The notes: generated by a model not told the origin, from the sequence alone. A stretch of DNA of 64,000 nt from Pyrinomonadaceae bacterium (GCA_014534425.1 JACVRN010000006.1:24741-88740), one strand, 5' to 3'. Shown: positions 32,947 to 44,500, counted from the stretch's first letter. Made by a program: numbers and translations.

Positions 32947-34131
32947 ATGAGAGAAGCTGTGATTGTCGCGGGCGTGCGGACTGCTGTCGGCAAAGCGCCG
33001 CGAGGAAGTTTGCGTACGACCAGGCCGGATGATATGGCCGCTTCGGTGATAAAAGATTTGCTGCGGCGCGTGCCCGCTTTGCAGCCCGAAACTATAGACG
33101 ACGTAATCATAGGCTGCGCCACTCCCGAAGGCGAGCAGGGCACGAACGTCGCGCGCATAGCGTCTTTGCGCGCGGGCCTCTCCTACGAAGTGCCCGCCGT
33201 GACGGTCAACCGCTTCTGCTCGTCCGGGTCTCAGACGATAGCTATGGCTGCGGAGCGAATCATGGCAGGGATGGCAGACTGCATCATAGCTGGCGGCACG
33301 GAATCCATGAGTCTTCTTCGCGGCAACACCAAGTTCAGGCCCAATCCTTATCTGGTGGAAAATTACCCCGAAGTTTACCTGAGCATGGGACTCACGGCAG
33401 AGAACGTCTCGCGCAAGTACAACGTCTCGCGCGAAGAATCGGACGCCTTCTCTTATCGCAGCCACAGGCGCGCGCTCGCGGCGCAAAGTGCGGGGCGCTT
33501 CAAAGACGATGGCATCGTCCCGCTCGAAGTAGAGATTAACGAAGTGGGCGACGACGGCAGAGTGAAGCGAAAGCAGTTGACGTTTGAAGTGGACGAAGGC
33601 CCGCGAGCGGACACAACAGTCGAAGCCTTAGCCAAACTGCGTCCGGTCTTTCATGCCAGAGGCTCCGTCACTGCTGGCAACTCAAGTCAAACGTCGGACG
33701 GCGCTGCCGCAGTCCTGGTCATGTCGCGCGAGCGCGCCGAAGAGCTTGGACTAAAACCCCTGGCGCGTTTCGTCTCTTACGCTGTGGGCGGCGTGCCGCC
33801 TGAGATTATGGGGATGGGGCCGGTCGTCGCAGTGCCGAAGGCTCTGAAGCTCGCAGGACTTAAGCTCGACGATGTTGACCTGATAGAACTCAACGAAGCG
33901 TTCGCGTGCCAGGCCATAGCCGTCATGCGCGAGCTTGGCATGGACGACGAGCGCACGAATGTCAACGGCGGCGCGGTCGCGCTAGGCCATCCACTGGGAG
34001 CTTCCGGCGCTAAGCTCACCGTGCAGCTTCTGGGCGAGATGCGCCGTCGCAAGAGCCGCTACGGCATGGTCACGATGTGCGTCGGCGGCGGACAGGGCGC
34101 AGCCACCATCTTTGAGAATCTTCAAACTTAA
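32947..34131 (+). CDS. Acetyl-CoA acyltransferase (thiolase)
   Basis: [50 protein letters not shown]. Confidence 0.96.
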   Translation: MREAVIVAGVRTAVGKAPRGSLRTTRPDDMAASVIKDLLRRVPALQPETIDDVIIGCATPEGEQGTNVARIASLRAGLSYEVPAVTVNRFCSSGSQTIAMAAERIMAGMADCIIAGGTESMSLLRGNTKFRPNPYLVENYPEVYLSMGLTAENVSRKYNVSREESDAFSYRSHRRALAAQSAGRFKDDGIVPLEVEINEVGDDGRVKRKQLTFEVDEGPRADTTVEALAKLRPVFHARGSVTAGNSSQTSDGAAAVLVMSRERAEELGLKPLARFVSYAVGGVPPEIMGMGPVVAVPKALKLAGLKLDDVDLIELNEAFACQAIAVMRELGMDDERTNVNGGAVALGHPLGASGAKLTVQLLGEMRRRKSRYGMVTMCVGGGQGAATIFENLQT

Positions 34132-34152
34132 GATGAATACGGAAGGCAATCT

Positions 34153-35388
34153 ATGAAACCGGACGACCCGTATCTTGGTTTTCAAGTCTCCCCGCGCGCG
34201 AAAGAGATTTATCAAAGGCTCAGCGCCTTTATGGACGAGCATGTCTTTCCGAACGAAGAGTTGTTTCATCAACAGATAGAAGAGGGCGAGCGCTGGCAGC
34301 CTGTTCCTTTGATGGAGGAGTTGAAGGCTAAGGCCAGGGCCGAAGGGTTGTGGAACCTGTTCCTGCCTGAAAGCGAATATGGCGCGGGGCTGACGAATCT
34401 TGAATACGCGCCGATGGCGGAATTGATGGGACGCTCGCTGGCTTTCGCGTCCGAAGTTTTTAACTGTAGCGCGCCGGACACGGGCAACATGGAGGTGCTG
34501 GCGCGCTACGGCACGCAAGAACAGAAGGAGCGATGGCTGAAGCCGCTTGCCGACGGCGAGATTCGTTCCTGCTTTGCCATGACAGAGCCTGATGTTGCTT
34601 CCTCGGATGCTACAAACATACGCTCGACCATAGCGCGGGACGGAGACGAGTACGTCATCAACGGTCGCAAGTGGTGGGCGAGCGGCGCGGGCGACCCTCG
34701 CTGCAAGGTCGCAATCTTCATAGGCAAGACGGACACAGAAGCGCCAAAGCACCGGCAGCAGGCCATGATGCTCGTGCCGATGGACGCGCAGGGCGTGAAG
34801 GTCTTGCGCCTGCTGAGCGTCTTCGGCTATGACCACGCGCCGCACGGGCACGCGGAGATTGTCTTTGAGAACGTGCGCGTGCCCGCTTCGAACATGCTGC
34901 TTGGCGAAGGTCGCGGGTTTGAGATAGCGCAGGGACGCTTGGGGCCTGGGCGCATACATCATTGCATGCGGCTGATAGGAGTCTCGGAGCGCGCACTGGA
35001 AGCCATGTGCCGTCGCGTGACGGCGCGGACGGCTTTCGGTAAGACGCTTTCCGAGCAGGGCACCATACGCGCCGGAATAGCAAAGTCCAGGATGGAGATT
35101 GACCAGGCGCGGCTGCTAACTATGAAGGCCGCTTACATGATGGACGTAGTTGGCAACAAGGCTGCGCGAGCGGAAATCGCTATGATTAAAGTCGTGGCTC
35201 CGAACGTGGCGCTCAGGGTTCTAGATCGTGCTATTCAGGCTCACGGCGGCGGCGGCGTCTCGGACGACTTCTTTCTGGCTGCGGCCTGGGCCAACGCACG
35301 CACCCTGAGACTTGCCGACGGCCCCGACGAAGTTCACATAGAATCAATCGCCAGGATGGAGTTGCGAAAGTATAAAGAGAACGTGTAG
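34153..35388 (+). CDS. Acyl-CoA dehydrogenase, ACAD10/ACAD11-like
   Basis: [38 protein letters not shown] resembling ACAD10/11. Confidence 0.9.
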   Translation: MKPDDPYLGFQVSPRAKEIYQRLSAFMDEHVFPNEELFHQQIEEGERWQPVPLMEELKAKARAEGLWNLFLPESEYGAGLTNLEYAPMAELMGRSLAFASEVFNCSAPDTGNMEVLARYGTQEQKERWLKPLADGEIRSCFAMTEPDVASSDATNIRSTIARDGDEYVINGRKWWASGAGDPRCKVAIFIGKTDTEAPKHRQQAMMLVPMDAQGVKVLRLLSVFGYDHAPHGHAEIVFENVRVPASNMLLGEGRGFEIAQGRLGPGRIHHCMRLIGVSERALEAMCRRVTARTAFGKTLSEQGTIRAGIAKSRMEIDQARLLTMKAAYMMDVVGNKAARAEIAMIKVVAPNVALRVLDRAIQAHGGGGVSDDFFLAAAWANARTLRLADGPDEVHIESIARMELRKYKENV

Positions 35389-35403
35389 AGGCGGAATATA
35401 ACT

Positions 35404-35865
35404 ATGGCTGCGAAGCGGATTGAAAGCATAAACGAGTTGCCCGCGTTGACGGGGCAGGAGGTGGCCGTGAGCGATTGGCTGGAGGTCGCGCAAACGCGCA
35501 TCAACCAGTTCGCCGAGGCTACGGAAGACCGGCAGTGGATTCACACAGACCCTGAGCGGGCCGCGCGCGAGTCGCCGTTTAAGACGACAATCGCGCACGG
35601 CTTTCTGACGCTCTCGCTCCTGAGTGAGTTGATGAAGAAGGCCGTAGAGGTCGGAGGGCTTCGCATGGGCATCAACTACGGGTTGAACCGCGTGCGCTTT
35701 GTCAGCCCTGTGCCTTCTGGAGCGCGCATTCGCGGTCGCTTTAAGCTGGCCGAAGTGGAAGAGATTAGCGGAGGCATGCAGGCCACCTGGAACGTGACGG
35801 TCGAGCGCGAAGGCAATGACAAGCCCTGCTGCGTGGCCGAATGGCTCGTGCGATATTACGTGTGA
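35404..35865 (+). CDS. MaoC family dehydratase
   Basis: QFAEATEDRQWIHTDPERAARESPFKTTIAHGFLTLSLL hydratase-2 motif. Confidence 0.92.
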   Translation: MAAKRIESINELPALTGQEVAVSDWLEVAQTRINQFAEATEDRQWIHTDPERAARESPFKTTIAHGFLTLSLLSELMKKAVEVGGLRMGINYGLNRVRFVSPVPSGARIRGRFKLAEVEEISGGMQATWNVTVEREGNDKPCCVAEWLVRYYV

Positions 35866-35880
35866 GCAGTAAAAGGAGGA

Positions 35881-36678
35881 ATGATGACAGAACAGTCTGA
35901 AAAATTGCTGGTCACGCTCAATGACGGCATCAAGCGCATCACGATTAATCGCCCGGAGCGGCGCAACTCTGTTGACCACGAGACTATCAGAATGCTGCGT
36001 GATGCGGTTCAGCATTCGGAGACGGACGGCACCCGTGTGCTGATTCTGACGGGCGCGGGCGAGTCGTTCTGCGCGGGCGCGGATTTGGCCGCAACCTCTG
36101 CGAGCGATATTGCGAATTATGACGTGACGCGTGCGATTCGTGAGAATGTGAATCCGACGGTTGCGGCTATGCGTAAGCTGCCCGTGCCTATTATTGCGCG
36201 CGTTCACGGGCACGCGGTCGGCGTGGGCCACAACTACGCGCTGGCCTGCGACATGATTATAGCTTCGGAGCAGGCGCTCTTCGGACAGGTCTTCGTCCGT
36301 ATAGGATTGATGCCAGACGGCGGCAGCACTTTCCTTCTGCCGCGCATTGTGGGCTATCAGAAAGCATTTGAGTTGATGGCGATGGGCGACATCATAAGCG
36401 CCGAGGAGTCTTTGCGACTGGGCCTGGTCAATCGCGTGGTGCCGTTTGCAGATCTTGATGCGACCGTGGATGCCGTCGCCGCTCGCCTGGCTTCCGCGCC
36501 GCAGATGGCTTTGGCGAAGATAAAAGCTGCGCTCAATCACAGCGCGCAGAGCGACCTTGCTTCGTCGCTTGAGTTCGAAGCTGTGAATCAGGACGCCTGC
36601 TTTCACTCTGCGGATTTTATGGAGGGCGTCGCGGCCTTTATGCAGAAGCGCAAGGCCGTCTTCGGCGGGAAAGCCTGA
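35881..36678 (+). CDS. Enoyl-CoA hydratase/isomerase
   Basis: LILTGAGESFCAGADLAA, HAVGVGHNYALACDMIIASEQALFGQVF. Confidence 0.95.
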   Translation: MMTEQSEKLLVTLNDGIKRITINRPERRNSVDHETIRMLRDAVQHSETDGTRVLILTGAGESFCAGADLAATSASDIANYDVTRAIRENVNPTVAAMRKLPVPIIARVHGHAVGVGHNYALACDMIIASEQALFGQVFVRIGLMPDGGSTFLLPRIVGYQKAFELMAMGDIISAEESLRLGLVNRVVPFADLDATVDAVAARLASAPQMALAKIKAALNHSAQSDLASSLEFEAVNQDACFHSADFMEGVAAFMQKRKAVFGGKA

Positions 36679-36702
36679 GGCCGGAAGAGAATAATCGAAA
36701 CT

Positions 36703-37206
36703 ATGAGCAACGGCGGAAACACTGCGCGCACGCGCACGATTACATGGGAAGACCCGCGCGCTCTGGCCGAAGCCGGGCGCAATCTATCAGGGCTTGAGTA
36801 TCTGAGAAAAATAGTCGAAGGCAGCTTGCCTCGCCCGCCCATAGGCGCGCTGATGAACTTCACTATCGCGGAATTGAGCGAAGGCCGCGCGGTCTTTACA
36901 GTGGAGCCTGCGGAGTATCATTACAATCCTATAGGCGTCGTTCACGGGGGACTTGCGGCGACGCTGCTGGATTCGGCAATGGGCTGCGCCATACATTCCA
37001 CTCTGCCTGCGGGCGCGGGCTACACGACGCTGGAGATAAAAGTTAATTTCGTCAGGCCCATGACGGCGGAGACGGGAACCGTGAGGTGCGAAGCGAAGGT
37101 GATTTACGTCGGAGGCCGCACAGCAACCGCCGATGGCCGCGTCGTAGATGAAAGCGGAAAGCTCTACGCGCACGGCACTACTACGTGCATCATCTTTCGC
37201 CCCTGA
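36703..37206 (+). CDS. PaaI family thioesterase (paralogue of 32050-32532)
   Basis: VVHGGLAATLLDSAMGCAIHSTLPAG; co-linear similarity to the first PaaI protein. Confidence 0.9.
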   Translation: MSNGGNTARTRTITWEDPRALAEAGRNLSGLEYLRKIVEGSLPRPPIGALMNFTIAELSEGRAVFTVEPAEYHYNPIGVVHGGLAATLLDSAMGCAIHSTLPAGAGYTTLEIKVNFVRPMTAETGTVRCEAKVIYVGGRTATADGRVVDESGKLYAHGTTTCIIFRP

Positions 37207-37222
37207 CTTTTTAATCATAAAC

Positions 37223-38308
37223 GTGACGACCGATTCAACAGATACGCGGCCCGTGCGTGCGAGCGAGCAGCTTGATTGGGAAGCGCTCGCGGGATTTGTG
37301 CGCGGCAAACTTGTTGAGGTGTTCGGAGAAGAGTTCGACGCCTCCGCGCCCATGACGGTAGAGCAGTTTCCGGGCGGGCACTCGAATCTAACATACCTGT
37401 TGCGTTTCGGTCAGCATGAGTTCGTCATGCGAAGGCCGCCGTTCGGGCCTGTGCCGCCGAAGGCGCACGACATGGCGCGCGAGTATCGCATACTCGAAGC
37501 AGTGCATCCGGTCTACACTCTAGCGCCCAGACCCTTCATGCTCTGCGAAGACCAGAGCGTCATAGGCTCTACCTTCTACGTGATGGAGCGCAGGCGCGGG
37601 CTGGTCGTGCGCGTAGAGGAACCGCCAGAGTTGGCCGACCGCCCGGAAGAACGTCTGCGTGCCAGCCGTGCTTTGATAGACGCGCTCGCGCGCCTGCACA
37701 TGGTTGACATCAACGAGCACGGACTCGCAGCCTTGGGCAAGCCCGTTGGGTTCGTAGGGCGACAGGTGCGCGGGTGGAACGAGCGCTGGCACGGCTCGCA
37801 GACGAGCGAGTTGCCAGCGATGGATGCGCTGGCCGCGTGGCTGATTGAGCGACTGCCGCCCGAAGCCGAGAGGCCGACGCTCGTGCACGGCGATTTCAAG
37901 CTGGACAACGTGATGCTCGATGCAGGGGACGTGGGGCGGCTGGTGGGTGTGTTTGATTGGGAGATGGCTGCGGTCGGCGACCCGCTCATAGATTTAGGCA
38001 TACTGCTGGCCTACTGGGTTCACGTCTCTACCGCAGCAGCGAGCGCGGACGCCGTCTCAACCGTCACACAGCGCGAAGGCTGGTTAACGCGCGCAGAGAT
38101 TCTTGAGCGATATTCCGAGGGCACGGGGCTTGATGTCTCGCGCATAACTTTCTACGAAGTGTTCGCGGTCTTTAAGCTCGCGGTGGTGCTACAGCAAATC
38201 TTCTATCGCTATCATCGCGGGCAGACGGATGACCCGCGCTTCGCCACACTGGACGAGCGCGTGCGCTGGCTCGCAGACATAGCCACACGGCTGGCTGAAA
38301 AGGCATGA
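37223..38308 (+). CDS. Phosphotransferase family protein (APH-like kinase, ACAD10/11 N-domain type)
   Basis: FPGGHSNLTYLLRFGQHEFVMRRPPFG, LVHGDFKLDNVMLD, GVFDWEMAAVGDPLIDLG; GTG start proposed at 37223. Confidence 0.9.
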   Translation: MTTDSTDTRPVRASEQLDWEALAGFVRGKLVEVFGEEFDASAPMTVEQFPGGHSNLTYLLRFGQHEFVMRRPPFGPVPPKAHDMAREYRILEAVHPVYTLAPRPFMLCEDQSVIGSTFYVMERRRGLVVRVEEPPELADRPEERLRASRALIDALARLHMVDINEHGLAALGKPVGFVGRQVRGWNERWHGSQTSELPAMDALAAWLIERLPPEAERPTLVHGDFKLDNVMLDAGDVGRLVGVFDWEMAAVGDPLIDLGILLAYWVHVSTAAASADAVSTVTQREGWLTRAEILERYSEGTGLDVSRITFYEVFAVFKLAVVLQQIFYRYHRGQTDDPRFATLDERVRWLADIATRLAEKA

Positions 38309-39408
38309 ACATCAACGCAGCAATTTTGTGGGAGCAGGGTGCGCCGCTCTCTGTGGAGGAGGCGGAGTTGGAAGCGCCGCGTGCGGGCGAAGTCATGGTC
38401 GAAGTCAAAGCCGCAGGAGTTTGCCACAGCGACCTTCATCCGGCGCGCGGCGATTGGCCCGCTCGTACTCCGCTCGTGCTGGGGCATGAAGGCGCGGGCA
38501 TCGTGCGTGAAGTAGGCCCTGGTGTAACGACTTTGCGCGCGGGCGATCACGTAGTCTTCTGTTGGGCACCGCCGTGCGGGCTTTGTCCTATGTGCATGGA
38601 GGGCCGACCCGTTCTCTGCGACCGGCTGGAGCGTACGACCTATCGCAATCGTCTTCCGGCGGGCGGCACACGTCTTCACGCACGCGGGCAGGACGTGGCG
38701 CATTTCAACGGCACGGCCTGTTTCGCAGACTTCGCAGTGGTGGCAGCAGAAGGCGCGATTCCAGTTCCGGCGGATGTGAAGTTCGAGGCGCTAGCTACTC
38801 TTGGGTGCGCCGTCATCACAGGCGTAGGCGCTGTCTTGAATGCGGCCCGCGTGGAAGCTGAAGCGAGTGTCGTAGTCATTGGCGCGGGCGGCGTGGGCTT
38901 AAACGTTGTGCAGGGCGCAAGACTCGCGCAGGCTGAAAAAATCATAGCCGTAGATACACGCAGCGCGCCGCTCAAGCTGGCCGCGAGCTTCGGCGCAAGC
39001 GAAGTAGTTGAAGCTTCCACTGATAATGTAGTGGAGCAGGTGATGAAGTTGACGGGCGGGCGCGGCGCGGATTATGTCTTCGATACGGTCGGCGTGCCTG
39101 AGACTTTGACGCAAGCGCTGCGCTTCGCGCGCAAAGGCGGCGCTGTCGTGCTTACGGGACTATCGCGCACGGACGCGCGTGCCTCTTTCCCGCTCTTTCC
39201 CTTCGTGATGCAGGAGAAGCGCCTCTTAGGCTCCGTCTACGGCTCCGGCCAGCCCGCCCTGGATATTCCGCGTCTGGTAAAGCTTTACCAGGAAGGAAAG
39301 CTGAAGCTGGATGAGCTTGCCACGCGCACTTACCAACTAGAACAAGTCAACGACGCCCTGCACGCCCTGGCCTCCGCCGAAGGCGCACGCGGCATTATTC
39401 GTTGGTGA
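38305..39408 (+). CDS. Zn-dependent alcohol dehydrogenase
   Basis: GHEGAGIVREVGPGV, structural-zinc motif CGLCPMCMEGRPVLC; 4-nt overlap with previous gene. Confidence 0.94.
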   Translation: MNINAAILWEQGAPLSVEEAELEAPRAGEVMVEVKAAGVCHSDLHPARGDWPARTPLVLGHEGAGIVREVGPGVTTLRAGDHVVFCWAPPCGLCPMCMEGRPVLCDRLERTTYRNRLPAGGTRLHARGQDVAHFNGTACFADFAVVAAEGAIPVPADVKFEALATLGCAVITGVGAVLNAARVEAEASVVVIGAGGVGLNVVQGARLAQAEKIIAVDTRSAPLKLAASFGASEVVEASTDNVVEQVMKLTGGRGADYVFDTVGVPETLTQALRFARKGGAVVLTGLSRTDARASFPLFPFVMQEKRLLGSVYGSGQPALDIPRLVKLYQEGKLKLDELATRTYQLEQVNDALHALASAEGARGIIRW

Positions 39409-39419
39409 AAGAAATTGAT

Positions 39420-40400
39420 TTAACTAACGAGCAAGACCTTGCCGCTTCGTCCGGGGCGTTCGGCGTGTTCTATGGCTGCGAGCACGTCTGTCAGAGGATA
39501 TTCAGCTTCGACGGGCGGGATGATTTCATTCGTAGCCATCAGGCGCAGTAGTTCTGAAGTGACGGCTTGCTGGCGCTCTGGCGGCGCTGAGCGAAACCAT
39601 TCGTTGAGCCAGAAGCCGCGAATCGTCATGGAGGTAAAAATCATGCGGCCACTGTCAACGGGCATGGGCTGCATGGAGAGAAGACCGTAGACGAGCAGCA
39701 CGCCTCCGCGTCCAAGAGCGCTCACTACCGCGCCGCCCGTTTCGCCTCCGACGGCGTCGATGGCTTTAGTCAGTCCCGCGCTGCCCGTAATCTCCCTGAC
39801 GCGCTCGGCTAAATCGTCGTCTGCGGTGCAAATGACTTCGTCCGCGCCGAGCGTCTTTAATTCTTCGACCTGCTCGCGCCGCCTGACGACGTTAATCGTC
39901 TTGAATCCACGGAGTCGCGCAATCTGTAGAACTACGCGCCCTAGCGTTGAGCCTGCCGCCGTCTGCAAGAGCCACTCGTCGGGCTTCAATTGAAGCTCTT
40001 CGATTGTCATAATCCAGGCCGTCAGAGGATTGACTACGAATTGAGCGGCCGTTTGATTCGTGATGCTTTCGGGTACGGGGATAAGCTGTGTGCTTTCAGT
40101 CAGCAAATATTCCTGCCACGTTCCGGCAACGCCCAGGGGAATCACGCGCTGGCCGGGGCTGAGATGTTTGACGTTCTCGCCTACGCTCGCAACTTCTCCC
40201 ATGCCTTCGAGGCCGGGAGTTGCGGGAAGCTTTGGCAGAGCGCCGTAAAGCCCGCGCACCGTGAGCAGGTCGGAAGGGTTTATGGAGCGTGCGCGCATCC
40301 TGACCAGAACTTGATTCGCGCCCGGCTCCGGCTGCGGCACATCTTCGACGCGCAGCAACTCCGACGGATTTCCAAACTCGTAAAATCTTACGCTCTTCAT
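39420..40400 (-). CDS. Zinc-binding dehydrogenase family (quinone oxidoreductase/MECR-like)
   Basis: MDR fold: PGLEGMGEVASVGENVKHLSPGQRVI; QTAAGSTLGRVVLQIARLRGFKTI. Confidence 0.88.
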   Translation of the reverse strand: MKSVRFYEFGNPSELLRVEDVPQPEPGANQVLVRMRARSINPSDLLTVRGLYGALPKLPATPGLEGMGEVASVGENVKHLSPGQRVIPLGVAGTWQEYLLTESTQLIPVPESITNQTAAQFVVNPLTAWIMTIEELQLKPDEWLLQTAAGSTLGRVVLQIARLRGFKTINVVRRREQVEELKTLGADEVICTADDDLAERVREITGSAGLTKAIDAVGGETGGAVVSALGRGGVLLVYGLLSMQPMPVDSGRMIFTSMTIRGFWLNEWFRSAPPERQQAVTSELLRLMATNEIIPPVEAEYPLTDVLAAIEHAERPGRSGKVLLVS

Positions 40401-41224
40401 TCTTTATCTCTCCATGCTGAATTCATTCCTCTATCCAGAAACGACATGATGACGCGGCCAGATTCTTCGAGCCTGTCTGTCATGAACCTGTGACCGGCTC
40501 CTTCTATCAGCGCAAGCTCCGCGTCCGGGATGACGCGCGCCAGTATCTTACCGTTTTCAGTTGGAATCAGCCGGTCGCTGTCTCCATGAAGAATCAGCGT
40601 CGTTATATTCAACTCTTTCAGGCGGCTGTATGAGCCTTTCCAGGACATGATGGCTTGAAGCTGTGCTTGGTAGCTCTCTCTCTTCAACGGAGAGCGAAGC
40701 GTGACTTCAAGATCTTCCTCAATCAACTCGCGCGGCGTGGATTCGTGATAGTTAAAGGGCGCGGTCGTCCAGAATCCTTCCTCGCGCGACTTCACGTCCT
40801 TTGCAGCAAGCGCTGTTAAGACTTCCGGCTCCGCCCACACGACCTCTTTACCGCCGCAGGCCGTGGAAGCCAGCACGAGCCTGCGAACTCTTTCAGGGTA
40901 ATGCAAAGCAAACTCCTGTGCTATGAAGCCGCCCATAGAGAACCCTACAACGTGCGCGCTCTCCGCGCCTGCTGCGTCAAGCACGGCTGCCGCATCCTGC
41001 GCCATAGTAGCTATGGAGTACGGCCCAGGGTGAGCATCGCTGCGGCCCACGCCGCGATTGTCGAATATTATAGTCCTGTAGCGTGAAGAGAATTCCGGCA
41101 AGAGGCGATACCACATGTCGGACGCAGAACCCAGTCCCATGATTAGCAATAGCGGCTCGCCCTCGCCGCTCGCGTCCCAGTAAATCTTTGTCCCCGCGTT
41201 CTCTACATACGGCATACGCTTCAA
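40397..41224 (-). CDS. Alpha/beta hydrolase
   Basis: HVVGFSMGGFIAQEFAL nucleophile elbow; GAGHRFMTD histidine; 4-nt overlap with the following gene. Confidence 0.92.
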   Translation of the reverse strand: MKRMPYVENAGTKIYWDASGEGEPLLLIMGLGSASDMWYRLLPEFSSRYRTIIFDNRGVGRSDAHPGPYSIATMAQDAAAVLDAAGAESAHVVGFSMGGFIAQEFALHYPERVRRLVLASTACGGKEVVWAEPEVLTALAAKDVKSREEGFWTTAPFNYHESTPRELIEEDLEVTLRSPLKRESYQAQLQAIMSWKGSYSRLKELNITTLILHGDSDRLIPTENGKILARVIPDAELALIEGAGHRFMTDRLEESGRVIMSFLDRGMNSAWRDKE

Positions 41225-41240
41225 ATTTCTACTTAAAGAG

Positions 41241-41277
41241 AAGGAGAGCCTCGTACATAAAAGCAGAGGCTCTCCTT
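41241..41277 (-). terminator. Hairpin 3' of the TonB receptor gene
   Basis: AAGGAGAGCCTC (41241-41252) / GAGGCTCTCCTT (41266-41277), followed on the minus strand by TTCTCTTT. Confidence 0.6.
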
Positions 41278-41308
41278 AAGAACTTCGCAGCCTTGCCGGT
41301 GTGCGCGC

Positions 41309-44300
41309 TTAAAAATTGAAGCGCACGCCGAACTGCAATTGCCTGGGAGGTGCTGCCGAGGTGAAGCCTAGCGGCTGCGTCGGCGCTGCCAGAGGATTAC
41401 CGCGCGGGCGAGACAGGGCCAGAGTCCTCAGTTGAGCTATAGGAAGACTGCCGACGATGTTGTTGATGCCCGTAAAGTTCGTGCGGTTGAAAAGATTGAA
41501 GCCCTCAAAGGTTAGCTCCAGATACATCGTCTCTTTGAAGGGAAATCTTCTGGCAAGGCGCGCGTCGAAGCTGAAGTAAGGTTCGCCCACGCCGGAGTTG
41601 CGCGGCGCGTCAAACGGCCTGTCCGACTGCGAGCGCCCGTCGTTGTTCACGTCTATGCCGAGCAGAAGATTGAAGGGGCGGCCCGACTGCGCCGTAAAGA
41701 TTGGCGCGAAGACCCAGTCCGCTAGAACCTTGTTCTTGAAGGGGCTGCCGAAGACGCCGCTAAAGACGGCGCGGTGTCGCTGGTCAAAGGCCGAGAGCGT
41801 GCGGTCGCCCTTCAGGTTCAGAGGATTCTGCGCTGACCAATCGCTGTTGAAATCCGTCACCTCGTCAATAGACTTCGAGTAGGTGTAGTGAACGTTGACG
41901 CTGAAGTTATTGGCAAAGCGTCTCTGCAAAGAGATGGTGCCGGCGTTGTAGAAGGAGTTGGCGGTCGACTCGTAAACGTTATCCTGCAAGCGCAACGGAT
42001 TGACGAAGTCGCTCGCCGCCCCCAGGCATGAAGTCGCGGAGGTTGCGACCGCAGTCGGAAAGCGCACGAAGCAAGGGACGCCGAAGGTCGGGTTAAAGCC
42101 CGTCATGCGGAACTGGTTGATGTCGTGATTGCGCGTGATGTGCAGGCCGCGCGTCCAAAGATAACTGGCCTCAAGCGAGAAGCCATTGCCCAAATCTCTC
42201 TGCACGCCGAAGCTGGCCTGGTAAGTAGTCGGAGTTTCATAATCCGGCGTTGCGCGGAAGCGCACTTCGAGCGGAGCGCCGGGGCGTGGCGTGACGCCGA
42301 ACTGCAACAGGTCGGACGCTACAATCGTTCGGTTGCCTATGACGCCCTGCGCGAGCAGCGTTTGATAGACGGCGAAAGAGCTTGGCAGCCCCAGTGCCGC
42401 CGAAGTTGCAGTGGCTAGCACTATGTTAATAGGGTCGCCCGGAAAACCTGAGAGAGTCTTCGTCACGTTCGGCACGGAATAGATTGTGTAGCCGGAAAAG
42501 ATTCCCGCGCCCGCGCGAATCGCCGTCTTTCCGTCATTCCACGGATCCCACGAAAACCCTAAGCGCGGCTGAAAATCGTTCTTGTCGAGCGGCATGTAGA
42601 AAGGCTCGTCGCTTATCGAATACCTCAGCCCGTAGGTCAGCGTAAAGTTATTTCTAACCTTCCACGTGTCCTGTCCATAGAGCGCGTAGCGGTAGGTCAT
42701 GGAGTTGACTTCCGCCGTGCCGAAGCCCTGCTGGTAAACAATCGGCAGGTTCAGATTGTAAGACTGCAAGGCGTTGATGGGCGTCGAGAGCGCCGCAAGC
42801 TGGGCCGGATTGTTCGCGGTCAGAAATGCCGTCAGCGCCGGAAGGTTCGCCGCCGGGATGATGCTTGAGAGCGGGATGGCAGCGCCGAAGTTGAAGCGCC
42901 CGCCGAAGAAAGTCTCGTTGGCGGTGATAACGTGCGTGGCGAAAATCGAGCCGCCGAATTTCAGTGTGTGGTTGTTGCGAACCCACGAAATGTTGTCCAG
43001 CAAATCATACTGCTGCTGTTTGGTGCGCGACGGCAGGAAGATGTCTCGCCCGAAGAAACCGAAGCCCTCTATGTTTATCTCAGGGCCAACGGGGTCGTTC
43101 GGTATGACACTGAATCGCAGATAGCTGAACTGCATCTTCAATTCGTTAACGGTGTTCGCGTTGAACTGGTGATTCTCTGAAAGCAGCACGCCGCCGTTCA
43201 AGGTGTCCAGCGTGCGGCCACGCGACACTGCGGTCAAAGCACCCGCCGCCTGATTCTCGAATGTTGAATCATTCCAGTTGAAGCGCAGGTAGCCGTTGTC
43301 GTTCGGGCCGAAGTTGTGGTCGAAGCGCGCGGTGGCTGTCGTCTGGTTCGAGTTGAAAGGGAACTGGCCGCTCGCGCTGTTAAAGAGCGCGACCGTGCGC
43401 GGGTATCGCGCCGCAGTCGTCGTCAGCGTTCCGCTCAAACCCGTTGCCAGCGCGGCGAACGGTGTCGTCGCAAGATAGTTAAAGAGCGAAGTCTGCGAAG
43501 CCGTTAAACCGAAGACAGAAGGATCGTTCAGCAGATTAACGAACGTCGTCTCGTCCTGGCTAAACCTTTCAAGAGAGGTGAAGAAGAATGTCCTGTCCCT
43601 ATTAATCGGGCCGCCGAGCGAGCCGCCGTATTGTTGGCGGCTAAAGGGCGACTTGCCCGCAGGATTAAAGTCAAAGGCATTGCGCGCGTCGAACTTGTCA
43701 TCACGAAACAGCCCGAACAGCGAGCCGCTCCAACGGTTCGAGCCGGACTTGGAGACGATGTTGACTATGCCGCCCGAAGCCCCGCCGAACTCTGCGTTGT
43801 AGCTGTTGCGTAGTACCTGAAACTCCTGCACGGCCTCCTGATTAACGGTCGTCTGCACGCCGCCCGAAACCGTGTTGGTCTCGCCTCCGTCCACCGCGAC
43901 CAAATTGCCGCGACCATTGTTGCCGCCAAAGGAGAGACCCGATTGCGGCGTCTGCGCTACGCGAAAGTCCGAAGCGTCGGAGATGCTGTCGGCGTCGGAG
44001 ACGCCCGGCGTCAAGAGCGCGTAGTCCAGATAGTTTCTGCGGCTGATTGGCAGGTTAGTAATCTGCCGCTCGTCCACGACCGAAGATTGCTGCGTGCGGT
44101 CTGTCTCGACCACTTCCTGCCCGCCGACTATGTCTATGGTCGCGGTGACATTGCCCGTGCCAAGTTGTACGGGGATGTTGGCCTGCTGTCCGACGGTCAA
44201 TTCTATACGCGTCGTGAAGGCGGCGAAGCCTTTGCTGGCGGCTTCGACCTTCAGTTCATAAGAACTCGGAAGCAAATTCAAGAAGACGTAATTGCCTCCA

Positions 44301-44500
44301 TCGTCAGAGGTGGTCGTGCGGCTCGTGCCCTTACTTAAATCGGTGACGGTAACGGTGGCGTTGGGGACTGCCGCTCCTGCCGTGTCTGTGACCTGACCGC
44401 GCAGTTCTGCTGTCGAACTCGATGCCTGCGAGAAAGCGGGGGAGACTCCGATGACGAAAAGGAAGAACAACGTCAAAAAAAGATGAGTCAAGCTTCTCAT
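41309..44500 (-). CDS. TonB-dependent receptor with CarboxypepD_reg-like N-terminal domain
   Basis: Signal peptide; [45 protein letters not shown]; plug ([26 protein letters not shown]); C-terminal beta-barrel ending LQFGVRFNF. Confidence 0.94.
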   Translation of the reverse strand: MRSLTHLFLTLFFLFVIGVSPAFSQASSSTAELRGQVTDTAGAAVPNATVTVTDLSKGTSRTTTSDDGGNYVFLNLLPSSYELKVEAASKGFAAFTTRIELTVGQQANIPVQLGTGNVTATIDIVGGQEVVETDRTQQSSVVDERQITNLPISRRNYLDYALLTPGVSDADSISDASDFRVAQTPQSGLSFGGNNGRGNLVAVDGGETNTVSGGVQTTVNQEAVQEFQVLRNSYNAEFGGASGGIVNIVSKSGSNRWSGSLFGLFRDDKFDARNAFDFNPAGKSPFSRQQYGGSLGGPINRDRTFFFTSLERFSQDETTFVNLLNDPSVFGLTASQTSLFNYLATTPFAALATGLSGTLTTTAARYPRTVALFNSASGQFPFNSNQTTATARFDHNFGPNDNGYLRFNWNDSTFENQAAGALTAVSRGRTLDTLNGGVLLSENHQFNANTVNELKMQFSYLRFSVIPNDPVGPEINIEGFGFFGRDIFLPSRTKQQQYDLLDNISWVRNNHTLKFGGSIFATHVITANETFFGGRFNFGAAIPLSSIIPAANLPALTAFLTANNPAQLAALSTPINALQSYNLNLPIVYQQGFGTAEVNSMTYRYALYGQDTWKVRNNFTLTYGLRYSISDEPFYMPLDKNDFQPRLGFSWDPWNDGKTAIRAGAGIFSGYTIYSVPNVTKTLSGFPGDPINIVLATATSAALGLPSSFAVYQTLLAQGVIGNRTIVASDLLQFGVTPRPGAPLEVRFRATPDYETPTTYQASFGVQRDLGNGFSLEASYLWTRGLHITRNHDINQFRMTGFNPTFGVPCFVRFPTAVATSATSCLGAASDFVNPLRLQDNVYESTANSFYNAGTISLQRRFANNFSVNVHYTYSKSIDEVTDFNSDWSAQNPLNLKGDRTLSAFDQRHRAVFSGVFGSPFKNKVLADWVFAPIFTAQSGRPFNLLLGIDVNNDGRSQSDRPFDAPRNSGVGEPYFSFDARLARRFPFKETMYLELTFEGFNLFNRTNFTGINNIVGSLPIAQLRTLALSRPRGNPLAAPTQPLGFTSAAPPRQLQFGVRFNF

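Noticed and set aside
33982-34962. 326-aa antisense ORF
   Set aside because: Overlaps the thiolase and ACAD genes, which are supported by conserved motifs.
35344-36606. 420-aa antisense ORF opposite MaoC and enoyl-CoA hydratase genes
   Set aside because: Spans two well-supported plus-strand genes; no family features.
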